From NCBI GenBank assembly GCA_030949325.1, contig JAUZSQ010000093.1, positions 46,675-110,674 of the forward strand: 64,000 nt of DNA. The letters are read 5' to 3'. The notes under the pieces were generated by a model that saw only the letters and a list, made by a program, of their open reading frames with translations, was not told where the DNA came from and did no database searches. The position numbers were made by a program, and so were the translations under genes. Within the stretch, counting starts at the first letter, position 1. Each line of letters starts with the position of its first letter. Shown piece by piece: positions 17,689-26,704 of the stretch. The stretch comes from Sulfurovum sp. Its GTDB lineage: Bacteria; Campylobacterota; Campylobacteria; Campylobacterales; Sulfurovaceae.

Positions 17689-18393
17689 CTATTTTACATC
17701 CATAAGTTCTGTCGTATCCATAGAGATAGAAGGACTCATAGTAAGTGAAATAGACCCAGTGGCAATATATCTACCTTTTGCTGATGCTGGTTTGGCTTTA
17801 TTGACTACTTCAAGAAGTGTAATGAAGTTTTCTTTAATCGCTTCTTTTGAAAAAGAGATTTTTCCAATACCTGCATGGATATTTCCTTTTTTATCCACTC
17901 TAAAGTTTACTTGACCACCTTTAGCATTGGTAATAGCCTTAGTCACATCCATAGTCACTGTACCCGTCTTAGGATTTGGCATAAGACCTTTTGGTCCCAA
18001 AATTCTTGCTACTTTACCAAGAACACCCATCATATCAGGTGTAGAGATAACGATATCAAAGTCAATTTTACCTGCTTGGATATCTTCAATAAGGTCAGCA
18101 GCACCCACAAGGTCTGCTCCCGCTGCTTTGGCTTCATCTGCTTTTGCATCTTTAGCGAAAACGGCTACTCTTACTGTTTTACCAGTTCCATTAGGAAGAA
18201 CAACTGATCCTCTAACCATTTGGTCTGCATGTCTTGGATCTACATTTAGGTTTAATGCGACTTCAATAGTCTCATCAAATTTAGCAGACTTAAGCTCTTT
18301 TAATGTTGTCATAGCATCATCGATACTATATGCTTTAGAAGCATCTATCTTTTTAAGGAGTGCTTCTATTCTTTTACTTGGTTTTTTTGCCAT
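17689..18393 (-). CDS. rplA: Ribosomal protein L1
   Basis: L1 is a 50S protein of the L1 stalk; it binds 23S rRNA and often represses the rplKA mRNA. The 234 residues match the usual length. Characteristic stretches are [34 protein letters not shown] and the C-terminal STSPSMDTTEL-like ending (here [16 protein letters not shown]). It starts at ATG 18393, follows rplK and precedes rplJ. The frame is intact. Confidence 0.97.
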   Translation of the reverse strand: MAKKPSKRIEALLKKIDASKAYSIDDAMTTLKELKSAKFDETIEVALNLNVDPRHADQMVRGSVVLPNGTGKTVRVAVFAKDAKADEAKAAGADLVGAADLIEDIQAGKIDFDIVISTPDMMGVLGKVARILGPKGLMPNPKTGTVTMDVTKAITNAKGGQVNFRVDKKGNIHAGIGKISFSKEAIKENFITLLEVVNKAKPASAKGRYIATGSISLTMSPSISMDTTELMDVK

Positions 18394-18470
18394 TTTAATT
18401 CTCCGCTTTATGCTCCCACATTTTTAAATCATGTGGTTTTGATTCTCTCTTCTAAAGGTAAGTTGAACCC

Positions 18471-18896
18471 TTAGTCAGTAATTTCAACACCCATAGATCT
18501 ACAAGACCCAGCAAGAATATTTGCTGCCATTGCTTTATCATTGGTATTAAGGTCAACAATTTTTTGCTCAATAATTTCATCAAGTTGTGCTTGAGTAATA
18601 GAACCTACTTTATTTAAAATAGGATTATCTGTACCTTTTTTGATACCTGCTGCCTTTTTGATAAGGTCTGATGCTGGTGGTTGCTTGGTGATAAAGGTAA
18701 AACTTCTATCTGCATATACCGTCACGATAACGGGGATTTTGAAACCCATTTTATCTTTGGTTTTTTCATTAAATGCTTTACAAAATTCCATAATATTCAC
18801 ACCACGTTGTCCAAGAGCTGGACCTACTGGTGGAGATGGATTTGCAGCACCTGCTGGAATCATCATTTTAAACTTTTCAGTTATTTTCTTTGCCAT
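18471..18896 (-). CDS. rplK: Ribosomal protein L11
   Basis: L11 forms the GTPase-associated centre with 23S rRNA and is needed for RelA stimulation. The Pro-rich N-terminus ([20 protein letters not shown]) and the C-terminal RNA-binding domain ([15 protein letters not shown]) are clear. The start is ATG 18896 with AAAGGAAG just upstream; an in-frame extension to 18950 lacks family similarity. The product is 141 residues. It lies between nusG and rplA in the conserved order. Confidence 0.96.
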   Translation of the reverse strand: MAKKITEKFKMMIPAGAANPSPPVGPALGQRGVNIMEFCKAFNEKTKDKMGFKIPVIVTVYADRSFTFITKQPPASDLIKKAAGIKKGTDNPILNKVGSITQAQLDEIIEQKIVDLNTNDKAMAANILAGSCRSMGVEITD

Positions 18897-18984
18897 CTGT
18901 TCTTCCTTTGAGATTAATTGGTCATGTACATCTTGTATTTTAAGTCCCAAGATAAAAGACTAGAGCTAAAAGGTTAGCCTTGAA

Positions 18985-19515
18985 TTATATGATTTTTTCG
19001 ACTTGAGTGTACAGTATTTCTACAGGTGTATTTCGTCCAAAAATAGAAACATTGAGCTTAAGTGTTCCATGATTGAGGTCATATTCTTCTACCATACCTG
19101 TGAAGTTTGCAAATGGACCATCCACGATACGTACCATTTCCCCTGTTTCAAAATCGACCTTAGGACGAGGTGCTGATTTTTGCTCCATCTTGTCTAAGAT
19201 ATTTTTGACATCAGAGGTAGTCAGTGGCGTGGGTGTCTTTTGTTCACCGATAAATCTAGATACTCTAGGTAAAGATTGAATCCTATGCCAAAGTTCAGTA
19301 TCCAGATCTATATGTGCGAAAGCATATCCTGAATAGAGCGTACGCTCAGTAATTTTTTTCTCACCGTTTTTGACTTCGATAACTTCTTCAGTTGGCACTA
19401 CGATGCGTTCAACTTTTTCTTCCATACCATAATCAATCACAAGTTGTTCGATTGCGCGTTTAACTGATTGCTCAGACCCCGAATACGTTTGAATTGCATA
19501 CCATTGAAAAGCCAT
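18985..19515 (-). CDS. nusG: Transcription termination/antitermination factor NusG
   Basis: NusG binds RNA polymerase and couples transcription to translation or Rho. The 176-residue product shows the NGN domain (WYAIQTYSGSEQSVKRAI; PGYAF-like SGYAFAHIDL) and a C-terminal KOW motif (GEMVRIVDGPFANFTGMVEE). It directly follows secE with an 8-base gap and precedes rplK, as in most bacteria. The frame is intact. Confidence 0.97.
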   Translation of the reverse strand: MAFQWYAIQTYSGSEQSVKRAIEQLVIDYGMEEKVERIVVPTEEVIEVKNGEKKITERTLYSGYAFAHIDLDTELWHRIQSLPRVSRFIGEQKTPTPLTTSDVKNILDKMEQKSAPRPKVDFETGEMVRIVDGPFANFTGMVEEYDLNHGTLKLNVSIFGRNTPVEILYTQVEKII

Positions 19516-19523
19516 AATCTACC

Positions 19524-19703
19524 CTATAAAACTGATGAAACGATGGAGGACATTAAGAGGTCAACCAATGCTAAAAATATTGATACTACAGTCACTACGA
19601 GAATCACTGCTAAAAATGCTTGTCTTACTTGTACGTTAGTTGGAAATATTACTTTATGAATCTCTGTACGAGCATTCATTACAAATGTTGAAAATTTTCC
19701 CAT
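19524..19703 (-). CDS. secE: Preprotein translocase subunit SecE
   Basis: SecE clamps SecY in the Sec translocon of the inner membrane. This is the short, single-helix form of 59 residues: an amphipathic start (EIHKVIFPTNVQVRQ) followed by one membrane helix (AFLAVILVVTVVSIFLALV). ATG 19703 is the first start after tRNA-Trp; an in-frame extension runs into the tRNA and is not real. Confidence 0.93.
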   Translation of the reverse strand: MGKFSTFVMNARTEIHKVIFPTNVQVRQAFLAVILVVTVVSIFLALVDLLMSSIVSSVL

Positions 19704-19720
19704 GTTTGTTACCTTTTTTG

Positions 19721-19796
19721 TGGCAGGCCAAGAGGGACTCGAACCCACGGCACCTGGTTTTGGAGACCAGTGCTCTACCAACTGAGCTATTGGCCT
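19721..19796 (-). tRNA. trnW: tRNA-Trp (CCA anticodon)
   Basis: A 76-base cloverleaf with encoded CCA. The 5' acceptor AGGCCAA pairs with the 3' strand, the anticodon stem-loop is CTGGT-CTCCAAA-ACCAG and the T-loop is GGGTTCGAGTCCC. It sits between rpmG and secE, its usual place in this operon. Confidence 0.96.
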
Positions 19797-19854
19797 AGAT
19801 TAAAGCCTAAAGGATAAAACCTTAGACTTTAAAAAAGTATTACGTTTCTCGCTA

Positions 19855-20009
19855 TTAGAGTTTCATCTCTTTGTGTACCGTATGGCATCTACACCATTTA
19901 CAATACTTTTTAAGAGCAAGTTTCTCTGTAGTCGTTTTTTTTTATTCTTCGTTGTATGATAATTACGTCTTGTACATTTCTCACAACCTAGGTGTACTGT
20001 TTCTCTCAT
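19855..20009 (-). CDS. rpmG: Ribosomal protein L33, frame broken in a T9 run
   Basis: This 50S subunit protein has about 51 residues. From ATG 20009 it reads MRETVHLGCEKCTRRNYHTT, and after the break it reads TTTEKLALKKYCKWCRCHTV and HKEMKL. The paired CxxC motifs (CEKC and CKWC) indicate the zinc-binding form. The break is in nine consecutive T at 19935-19943, an obvious spot for a homopolymer length error. It lies between tuf and tRNA-Trp, its classical position. Confidence 0.9.
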
Positions 20010-20025
20010 GGTTATCTCCTATGAT

Positions 20026-20053
20026 AAAAGTACAAGAGCCTAAGCCCTTGTAC
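20026..20053 (-). terminator. Hairpin after tuf, probable terminator
   Basis: On the minus strand GTACAAG (20053-20047) pairs with CTTGTAC (20036-20030) and is followed by TTTTATC. It lies 9 bases after the tuf stop and just before rpmG, so tuf can end here while some transcripts read on. Confidence 0.6.
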
Positions 20054-20061
20054 ATGTTGAA

Positions 20062-21270
20062 TTATGCAATAATCTTAGAAACAACACCAGCACCAACAGT
20101 TCTACCACCTTCACGGATAGCAAACTTAGTACCTTGTTCAAGTGCAACGGGAGCGATAAGTTCAATATTAACTTTGATATTATCACCAGGCATAACCATT
20201 TCAGTACCTTCTTGAAGTTGAACTGAACCTGTTACATCTGTTGTACGTACATAAAACTGTGGTCTATAGTTGTTAAAGAATGGCGTATGTCTTCCACCCT
20301 CTTCTTTAGTCAATACATAGATTTCAGCTTCAAATTCTGTATGTGGGTTGATTGAGTTTGGTTTACAAAGAACCATACCACGTTGCACTGCTTCTTTGTC
20401 GATACCACGGATAAGAACACCACAGTTATCTCCAGCAAGACCACAATCCATTTCCTTACGGAACATTTCAACACCAGTTACAGTCGTTTTTTGTGTGTCT
20501 TTAAGACCAACGATTTCAACTTCATCACCAATACATACTTTACCTTGGTCTACTTTACCAGTAACAACCGTACCACGACCTTGGATAGTAAAGATATCTT
20601 CAATTGCCATCAAGAAATCTTTATCATTTTCTCTTTTTGGTTCAGGAATATACTCATCTACTTGTTTCATAAGTTCAAAGATTTTATCTGTCCACTCACC
20701 AGATTCACCAGCTTTGGCTTCTTCTAATGCTTTGAAAGCAGAACCAGCGATGATTGGGGTATCATCACCTGGGAAATCATACTCTTCAAGAAGTTCACGA
20801 ACTTCCATTTCTACGAGTTCTAACATCTCTTCTTTATCTTCATCATCAAGTTGATCTTCTTTATTCAAGAAAATAACGATGTAAGGCACACCGACTTGCT
20901 TAGAAAGAAGGATATGCTCTCTGGTTTGTGCCATTGGACCATCAGTCGCAGCAATAACAAGAATAGCACCATCCATTTGCGCAGCACCAGTAATCATGTT
21001 CTTCACATAATCGGCGTGACCGGGACAATCGACATGTGCATAATGTCTAGCTTCTGTTTCATATTCTACATGAGAAGTAGCAATGGTAATTCCTCTTTCT
21101 CTTTCTTCTGGAGCATTATCAATTTGATCATAATCCATTGTAGCTTGACCATTTTTAAGTCCAAGACACATTGTAATTGCTGCAGTGAGTGTAGTTTTTC
21201 CGTGGTCAACGTGACCGATAGTACCGATGTTAACATGCGGTTTATTTCGTTCGAATTTTTCTTTAGCCAT
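20062..21270 (-). CDS. tuf: Elongation factor Tu
   Basis: This GTPase delivers aminoacyl-tRNA to the ribosome. The product is 402 residues with G1 [10 protein letters not shown]3 [10 protein letters not shown] and G4 NKED, followed by domains 2 and 3 ending in [13 protein letters not shown]. It begins at ATG 21270 after AGGAG. The frame is intact. It lies between four tRNA genes and rpmG, as tufB does in E. coli. Confidence 0.98.
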   Translation of the reverse strand: MAKEKFERNKPHVNIGTIGHVDHGKTTLTAAITMCLGLKNGQATMDYDQIDNAPEERERGITIATSHVEYETEARHYAHVDCPGHADYVKNMITGAAQMDGAILVIAATDGPMAQTREHILLSKQVGVPYIVIFLNKEDQLDDEDKEEMLELVEMEVRELLEEYDFPGDDTPIIAGSAFKALEEAKAGESGEWTDKIFELMKQVDEYIPEPKRENDKDFLMAIEDIFTIQGRGTVVTGKVDQGKVCIGDEVEIVGLKDTQKTTVTGVEMFRKEMDCGLAGDNCGVLIRGIDKEAVQRGMVLCKPNSINPHTEFEAEIYVLTKEEGGRHTPFFNNYRPQFYVRTTDVTGSVQLQEGTEMVMPGDNIKVNIELIAPVALEQGTKFAIREGGRTVGAGVVSKIIA

Positions 21271-21308
21271 GCTATTCTCCTAGCGTAAAATATTTATATA
21301 AAGGCAGT

Positions 21309-21334
21309 ATTATACCCAATTATTCTTAAGTCAA
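21309..21334 (-). promoter_or_regulatory. Possible internal promoter of tuf
   Basis: On the minus strand TATAAT lies at 21314-21309 and TTGACT at 21334-21329. The spacer is only 14 bases, shorter than usual, so strength is doubtful. It would fire about 40 bases before the tuf start, independently of the tRNA promoter at 21942-21970. Confidence 0.35.
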
Positions 21335-21405
21335 TATTAACCTATATGGACACAACTGTTACATCTTGTAATACTTGTGTCCATACTTAACAGGTTTTCT
21401 GTTTG

Positions 21406-21480
<75 letters not shown>

Positions 21481-21595
21481 ATTTATAGTGTCTATTATCT
21501 TGTATATGTAATTGTTATGAGTGTATGATTGTGTAGATAATGTGAAGTTTCGTAAATATATGATTCACATCAGCTCCCAGATGAATACCGTTTGG

Positions 21596-21671
21596 TGGAG
21601 CGGGCGAAGGGATTCGAACCCTCGACAGCCTGCTTGGAAGGCAGGAACTCTAGCCACTGAGCTACGCCCGC
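21596..21671 (-). tRNA. tRNA-Gly (TCC anticodon)
   Basis: A 76-base cloverleaf with encoded CCA, acceptor GCGGGCG/CGCCCGC, anticodon arm CCTGC-CTTCCAA-GCAGG. Third of four tRNAs in the tuf operon. Confidence 0.96.
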
Positions 21672-21683
21672 ATACGGTTAACA

Positions 21684-21768
21684 TGGTGATGAGTGAAGGA
21701 TTTGAACCTTCGAAGGCATAGCCGGCGGATTTACAATCCGATCTCTTTAACCACTTGAATAACTCACC
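21684..21768 (-). tRNA. tRNA-Tyr (GTA anticodon)
   Basis: An 85-base type II tRNA with a long variable arm and encoded CCA. The anticodon loop is TTGTAAA (anticodon GTA), the acceptor is GGTGAGT/ACTCATC with one G-T pair, and the T-arm is GAAGG-TTCAAAT-CCTTC. One T-C mismatch is at the top of the anticodon stem. Confidence 0.94.
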
Positions 21769-21826
21769 ATAATGCTTAAATTAAAAAACGCTTAATTTGT
21801 TCTGGTCAAACACTGATAAAAATTTA

Positions 21827-21903
21827 TGGAGCTGGTGAAGGGACTCGAACCCCCGACCTGCTGATTACAAATCAGCTGCTCTAGCCAGCTGAGCTACACC
21901 AGC
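21827..21903 (-). tRNA. tRNA-Thr (TGT anticodon)
   Basis: A 77-base cloverleaf with encoded CCA, acceptor GCTGGTG/CACCAGC, anticodon arm GCTGA-TTTGTAA-TCAGC. First gene of the Thr-Tyr-Gly-Thr-tuf unit. Confidence 0.96.
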
Positions 21904-21941
21904 ACCATCATAAAAAGATATTAGACTTTAAATGGACGAGA

Positions 21942-21970
21942 ATTATAGACAAAATAAAATAAAATGTCAA
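21942..21970 (-). promoter_or_regulatory. Promoter of the tRNA-tuf operon
   Basis: On the minus strand TTGACA (21970-21965) and TATAAT (21947-21942) are exact consensus hexamers with a 17-base spacer. The bases after the -10 (TCTCGTCC) form a GC-rich discriminator, a mark of stringently controlled stable-RNA promoters. It lies 39 bases from the first tRNA-Thr. Confidence 0.88.
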
Positions 21971-22047
21971 GTGTTTTGGTAAAAAAACACAAATTTTCTA
22001 TTTTTTCGCTATTATCTCTAAGATAAACCTAGAAGGAGACCCCATTT

Positions 22048-22786
22048 ATGAAGATTTTATTTGCCCCTAGTGAGAAAAAACAAGCAGGAGGAACCTACTC
22101 TTTTAATCCCTCGTCCTTACTTTTTGAATCACTTGCACCTCAACGGATGCAACTTTTGCATAGCTATACCAATATTATTCAACAAGGAGATACCCAAAAG
22201 CTCTCTAAAATGTTTGGCATCAAAAAAGAAAGCGAAATGGCAAAATATCAAACAGATATTATCCATGAGCTTACTATGAAAGCCATAGAACGTTATACGG
22301 GTGTGGCTTTTGAGTATCTTGATTATCCGACACTTACCCTCTCACAACAGCAGTATATTGATAGCAATGTCATCATTTTTTCCAATCTTTTGGGTGCTAT
22401 TCGTGCCTCTGACCTTATTCCTGAATATAAACTCAAACAAGGTGAAGCCGTAGGAGAAATCAAACCCGAAAAGCTCTATCACGGTCTCTGCCTCCTCTTT
22501 ATTGGACAACTATACACAAGACGAAGAGATACTAGACCTACGTGCAGAGTTTTATGATAAGTACTATGTCCCCAAAACACCCTACACGACCTTAAAGTTT
22601 ATCAAAGAGGGTAAAGTCGTGAGCCATTGGGCAAAAGCCTATAGAGGCAAAGTCTTACGCGAACTCTCCCAAGCCAATATTCAAAGTATAGAATCCTTAT
22701 TGGCACTCAATATAGACGGATTAACCCTTGATACTCAAGTCATCAAGAAACACAAAACAGAAATCATCTATACGATAGATAGCTAA
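22048..22786 (+). CDS. yaaA: YaaA family protein (DUF328), one frame break
   Basis: The product begins MKILFAPSEKK, the signature start of the YaaA family, whose E. coli member limits peroxide damage by reducing free iron. The repaired length is about 246 residues. The frame breaks between KLYH (near 22480) and LDNYTQDEEILDLRAEFYDK (near 22502). AGAAGGAG lies upstream. It is followed closely by a SUI1-type gene. The biochemical role is not readable from the sequence. Confidence 0.85.
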
Positions 22787-22795
22787 AGGCATCTC

Positions 22796-23129
22796 ATGAA
22801 AAAAAACCTATTTGAAATGGGAAACAAGTATACAAGAAGGTTGGACATCCACCAACAAAGACAAACCCTCAAAAACAGCAGAGACTACTAGCAAAGAACC
22901 CCAGCAACATCAACTCTACTTTAGCAAAGAAAAACGTCGAGGCAAAGTAGTGACTATTGTCCAACCCTTTCATCTAAGTAAAGCCGACTTATCTACTTTA
23001 CTCAAAATACTCAAAAAGAAATTAGGCACAGGAGGCACACTCAAAGAAAACCGTTTAGAATTTCAAGGAGACACCCCAACACAGATTCAAGCACAACTCA
23101 TGCTCTTGGACTATAGCTTCAAACACTAA
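22796..23129 (+). CDS. SUI1/eIF1-like translation factor (YciH family), frame break near the start
   Basis: The C-terminal half carries SUI1 hallmarks: KEKRRGKVVTIVQPF and KKLGTGGTLKENRLEFQGD. Family members resemble eukaryotic eIF1 and are thought to influence start-site choice. From ATG 22796 the frame reads MKKNLFEMGNKY, which fits the family start. The SUI1 frame continues from EGWTSTNKDKPSK, so one base is wrong near 22825-22840. A TTG at 22812 is the first start in the second frame and is less convincing. The 3' end overlaps the convergent DUF309 gene by 4 bases. Confidence 0.8.
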
Positions 23130-23464
23130 AGCTTCTCTTGTTTGAGCTGTTCTATCTTTCGTATCGCTTTTTGAAAAGCCGTACTATATAGCCCTCCTTC
23201 TACACAAAGATGCTTATGCCTTTCATACGAAGCCAAGACTTTTATCGCTTTGTCTTTGGCATGGTTTTTATTGCGTTTAATATGCTCAAAAGCAATCGCC
23301 CCATTAATCAAACCCTTCGCAAGATTCGCCAAAGGATGCTTCTTCAAACGCAAAGGATGCCACGCCTCTTCTAAGACTTCATGGGCTTCAAAATATTCTT
23401 CATCTTCTAGTAGCTCTACATAGGTACACAAGGCACCTTCCAAATCTTCATTCATACTCAACAT
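23126..23464 (-). CDS. DUF309 domain protein
   Basis: A 112-residue helical protein with the DUF309 core FEAHEVLEEAWHPLRLKKHP followed by LAKGLINGAIAFEHIKRN. The E-x2-HE-x2-E-x2-W pattern suggests a metal or ligand site, but no function is established for the family that I can state. It starts at ATG 23464 or the second ATG at 23455. Confidence 0.8.
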   Translation of the reverse strand: MLSMNEDLEGALCTYVELLEDEEYFEAHEVLEEAWHPLRLKKHPLANLAKGLINGAIAFEHIKRNKNHAKDKAIKVLASYERHKHLCVEGGLYSTAFQKAIRKIEQLKQEKL

Positions 23465-23797
23465 AATAATCTACTCTCTTTATGGGGTTAATATCTAGCC
23501 TAGACTATAGCATAAAGTGGTAAGACTTTAGAGTAAATGCTTTTATCAATACCTTAGCCAATTTGTATTTTTACTAAAGAATAACTATTTTCTTCTTCTC
23601 TATCCCTCCTATTTACGGGGTTTTCTCCTTCCAATCCGTCTTCGGTTGGAATGCTTATCATCAGTTCAATTAACGCTCGTATCTATTCCCACGCAAGAGC
23701 GACACTGCCAAGGAATTAAGGAATTTATTTAATTTTTTGGCATTGTGCAAGAGCGATGGGAAGGAGCGAACATCAATAATTAAAGTCTATCATACTC
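23465..23797. repeat. Gene-free stretch with dyads and a repeated 10-mer
   Basis: There is no convincing gene. A hairpin is at 23629-23651 (TTCCAA..CCG, loop TCTT, CGG TTGGAA). GCAAGAGCGA occurs twice, at 23693-23702 and 23747-23756, flanking an inverted pair TGCCAA (23706-23711) and TTGGCA (23737-23742). The G+C-richer patch 23630-23770 looks unlike its neighbours and resembles a dispersed intergenic repeat. It also serves as the 3' end of the Bat operon and the promoter area of the DUF309 gene. Confidence 0.5.
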
Positions 23798-24614
23798 TTA
23801 CACAAAAAGCTTCAAAAGCTTCAAAACCACTTCTTCATCGGTAAATATCTTGACGGAGCGAATATCGTATTTGATAAAATGTGCTTGTAGTTTGGCTTGA
23901 TATTGTTGGATAGCTTTTTTGCCAAAGTAGGTTTCTTTTTCGCTATGGTTTTGTGTATTGTGTAAGGTCACTTCACCTAGAGGAGCAGGAGATTCTTCTG
24001 CTTTGTCTCTAATGATAATGGCAATCACTTCATGCTTTTGTGCCAAGATAGACAGGTCAACTTCTTCTAAAAAATCACCGATGACAAAGACCAATGAGGG
24101 CTTGATGAGACGCTTGAAAAGCTTGGCTATGGCATCGTTATACTCAAGCTTTGTACCAAGTAATGGAGCCGTATAAAGTGCTTGGGTAAATTGTTCTATC
24201 AGATAGAGTTGTTTGGTAGGCAATGTCTCTATACTAGCAGATTGGCTATAGGCTATGCCTGTATAGAGGTCTGAATTTTGTTCTGTAAGGTAGCCTATGA
24301 TACTGGCTACTTCGCTGAGTTTTTCTTGTTTTTGATTGCCTTTTGCAAAATACATCCCACCATCAAGTAAGGCACATACGACCACGGAGAGTTCACGGTT
24401 GGCATGAAATTCTTTGATATAGGGTTTGCCTAATTTTGCAGTGATTGTCCAATTTATCTTGCGTATATCATCGCCTATTTGATACTCTCGTAATTGGGCA
24501 GAAATCATAACCCTCAGCAGAAAGCTTAGAGAGATTATACCCAGAAAGTAAGGTATAGACTTGATGACGGGCTTTGAGTTGTAGGGCTTTATACGAGGCT
24601 TTTGGCTCTATCAT
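23798..24614 (-). CDS. DUF58 domain protein of the Bat/MoxR cluster, one frame break
   Basis: The DUF58 signature is clear: LREYQIGDDIRKINWTITAK followed by LGKPYIKEF. The C-terminal part has a von Willebrand-like fold (VVCALLDGG; FVIGDFLEEVDLS). The segment upstream of the nominal start is coding too. From ATG 24614 it reads MIEPKASYKALQLKARHQVY and LLSGYNLSKLSAEGYDF, joined to QLREYQ by a break near 24485-24500. The start overlaps the moxR stop (ATGA). DUF58 proteins usually work with MoxR ATPases in envelope maturation. About 271 residues. Confidence 0.85.
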
Positions 24615-25559
24615 GGAACAGGAATAGTCTCTACAATCTGTGAGATGATACTATCAACGTCTATCCCTTTGGCTCGTGCTTCATAAGACAGTACGATACG
24701 ATGACGCAAAACCTTATGAATGACTCCTGCAATATCTGACGGAGAGACAAAGTTTTTGCCTTGTAAAAATGCCTTGGCTTTGGAGGCTTTGTAGAGGTCA
24801 ATAGACGCTCTTGGACTTGCACCAAACATTAAGACCTCTTCTAAGCCTTCTAGGTTAAATTGACTTGGCTTTCTTGTAGCTACGATGAGTTGGACGATAT
24901 ACTTCTCCAATGCTTCATCAATATGCACCGTGCTCAATGCTTCTTGTAAATGTATGAGGTCATCAATACCCAACACAGCTTCTACAGAAGCAAAGGTTTT
25001 TTGAGCTACATTACGCATGATGTTCTAACTCTTCTTCTTCACTGTTATGCAAGACAATAAGTTTCATCATAAATCGGTCTAATTGGGCTTGTGGTAAGGC
25101 ATAGACACCCTCTTGCTCAATAGGGTTTTGTGTTGCCATCACCAAAAAAGGATGTGCCAAAGCAAAAGTCTCTTCGGCAATGGTAATTTGTCTCTCTTGC
25201 ATCACTTCCAAAAGGGCTGATTGTACTTTTGCAGGAGCTCTGTTGATTTCATCTGCGAGTAACAAATGGGTAAAGAGTGGTCCTTTTTTGATAGAAAATG
25301 TATGCGTTTGGGGATTATAAATTTGTGCACCCATCATATCAGAAGGAAGCATATCAGGGGTAAATTGAATCCTCTTGGCATTAAGGTTGAGGGCATTGGA
25401 GAGTGCATTAATAGCCGTAGTCTTTGCCAACCCAGGGACTCCTTCTATGAGGATATGTCCATCACAGAGTAAGCCTATGAGTAAGCCCTCTATCATGGAT
25501 TCTTGACCTATAATGGCTTTGCTTAGTTCTTGTTTGAGACGCACTATGTGTTCATGCAT
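24611..25559 (-). CDS. MoxR-type AAA+ ATPase, one frame break
   Basis: This chaperone-like ATPase has Walker A EGVPGLAKTT, Walker B LLLADEINRAPAK, sensor MATQNPIEQEG and a C-terminal lid (FGASPRASIDLYKASKA). It would act in the cytoplasm on the von Willebrand-domain partners encoded next to it. The frame breaks near 25012-25020, between EEEELE and MRNVAQKTF; deleting one base restores it. About 315 residues when repaired. Overlaps batD by 16 bases upstream and DUF58 by 4 downstream. Confidence 0.92.
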
Positions 25560-26704
25560 TGTATCTTCTCCCGTATTTCTTTTTTGAGTATTTTTAACGC
25601 GATTTTGTTTGGGGTATAAAGGCTACTTTCTAGTCTTGATATATTCTCAGCAAAGTAGATTATATCCGTTGCCATCAACCATTGTAACAGCACTTTGATA
25701 GAAGAGAGTCCTTCGAGTTTAGCCAAAAGTATAGCTCTTTGAGGTTTGGGTATTTGTGTAGTGCTATTGGGTCGTCTGCCTTGTAGCAATATCGCAGTGG
25801 TATAGCCTACAGCCACATAGAATAAGGCAAATAACATCTCTTTTAGCCAAGACCACTCTATCTCTACAGCTAAAGGCGTGTTGATGCTATCAAGCAAGGC
25901 TGTGTGGTTTATCTCTGCAATCACAAATGATTGTCTAGGAATATGCAAGGAATAATACTTTTCTAGTCTAGGATTAAAGGCGTGTATCTCGATAGGTGCT
26001 AGACTAAAATTCCTATCATGAGACAGTGCCATAGTATAATGGACCTTGGCGTATCTGCCTTGTTCTCTAGTAGATACGGAGACCTCAGGGGCTTGGCTAA
26101 AGGTTTGGAAAAGGCTTTCTTTGGGTAGCAGTCCATCCAAAAGGGGAGGATAGCCTATGCCTTCAATAGTCACTTGCATAGGCAAAGGTTCATACGCCAA
26201 AGCTTCATGCTTTTTGATACGATAGTCTAGCTTAAAATCCCCTACAATCTGTGTCCCCTTAGCCAAAGGTTTGACATTTAATACCAAAGGCTTTATCGCT
26301 ATGAAGGTATCACGCGTTTCAAGGGTTTTGACATTGTCTCTGTCACCCGAAAAGCTATACGCTACACTCTCATCAGTCGTTGCTTTTTGAAGTAAATAAA
26401 AGTTGACTTCTATACGCCCCTTGCGAAGAGGATAAATCAAATAGCTATAGCGTATTTGTGTATTATGATAGCCATCAATTTCTTGAATATTGCTACGTTC
26501 AAAGGTATAATCTGCACTTGGAAGAAGGTCAAAATCAAAAAATAGTACCACATCATGGTTACTTTGATTGACATCTAGGGTCAAAAGAAGTGCTTCTTTG
26601 ACATACGGATTGCTCTTACTAATCTCTAGCGTATAGTCAAAATCTCCTGCGTTCAAGACCACACACATACAGTATAACAAGAGTTTACCAAGGCTGTGTT
26701 TCAC
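25544..26704 (-). CDS. batD: BatD-like protein
   Basis: This 386-residue protein has an N-terminal signal (LGKLLLYCMCVVLNAGDF), a large beta-rich extracytoplasmic part and one membrane helix near residue 290 (EMLFALFYVAVGYTTAILL) followed by a cytoplasmic tail. This is the layout of BatD/oxygen-tolerance proteins. GTG 26704 is chosen: AAGGA lies 7 bases upstream and the signal peptide then starts cleanly; an ATG at 26731 is further upstream. Position between batBC and moxR supports the assignment more than the diverged sequence. Confidence 0.75.
   Translation of the reverse strand: MKHSLGKLLLYCMCVVLNAGDFDYTLEISKSNPYVKEALLLTLDVNQSNHDVVLFFDFDLLPSADYTFERSNIQEIDGYHNTQIRYSYLIYPLRKGRIEVNFYLLQKATTDESVAYSFSGDRDNVKTLETRDTFIAIKPLVLNVKPLAKGTQIVGDFKLDYRIKKHEALAYEPLPMQVTIEGIGYPPLLDGLLPKESLFQTFSQAPEVSVSTREQGRYAKVHYTMALSHDRNFSLAPIEIHAFNPRLEKYYSLHIPRQSFVIAEINHTALLDSINTPLAVEIEWSWLKEMLFALFYVAVGYTTAILLQGRRPNSTTQIPKPQRAILLAKLEGLSSIKVLLQWLMATDIIYFAENISRLESSLYTPNKIALKILKKEIREKIQCMNT

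Noticed and set aside
20854..21288. Long plus-strand ORFs opposite tuf
   Set aside because: They are antisense readings of the EF-Tu gene, lack ribosome sites and show no protein family.
21521..21721. Plus-strand ORF across the tRNA cluster
   Set aside because: It lies over tRNA-Gly and part of tRNA-Tyr on the opposite strand, so it is a shadow of RNA genes.
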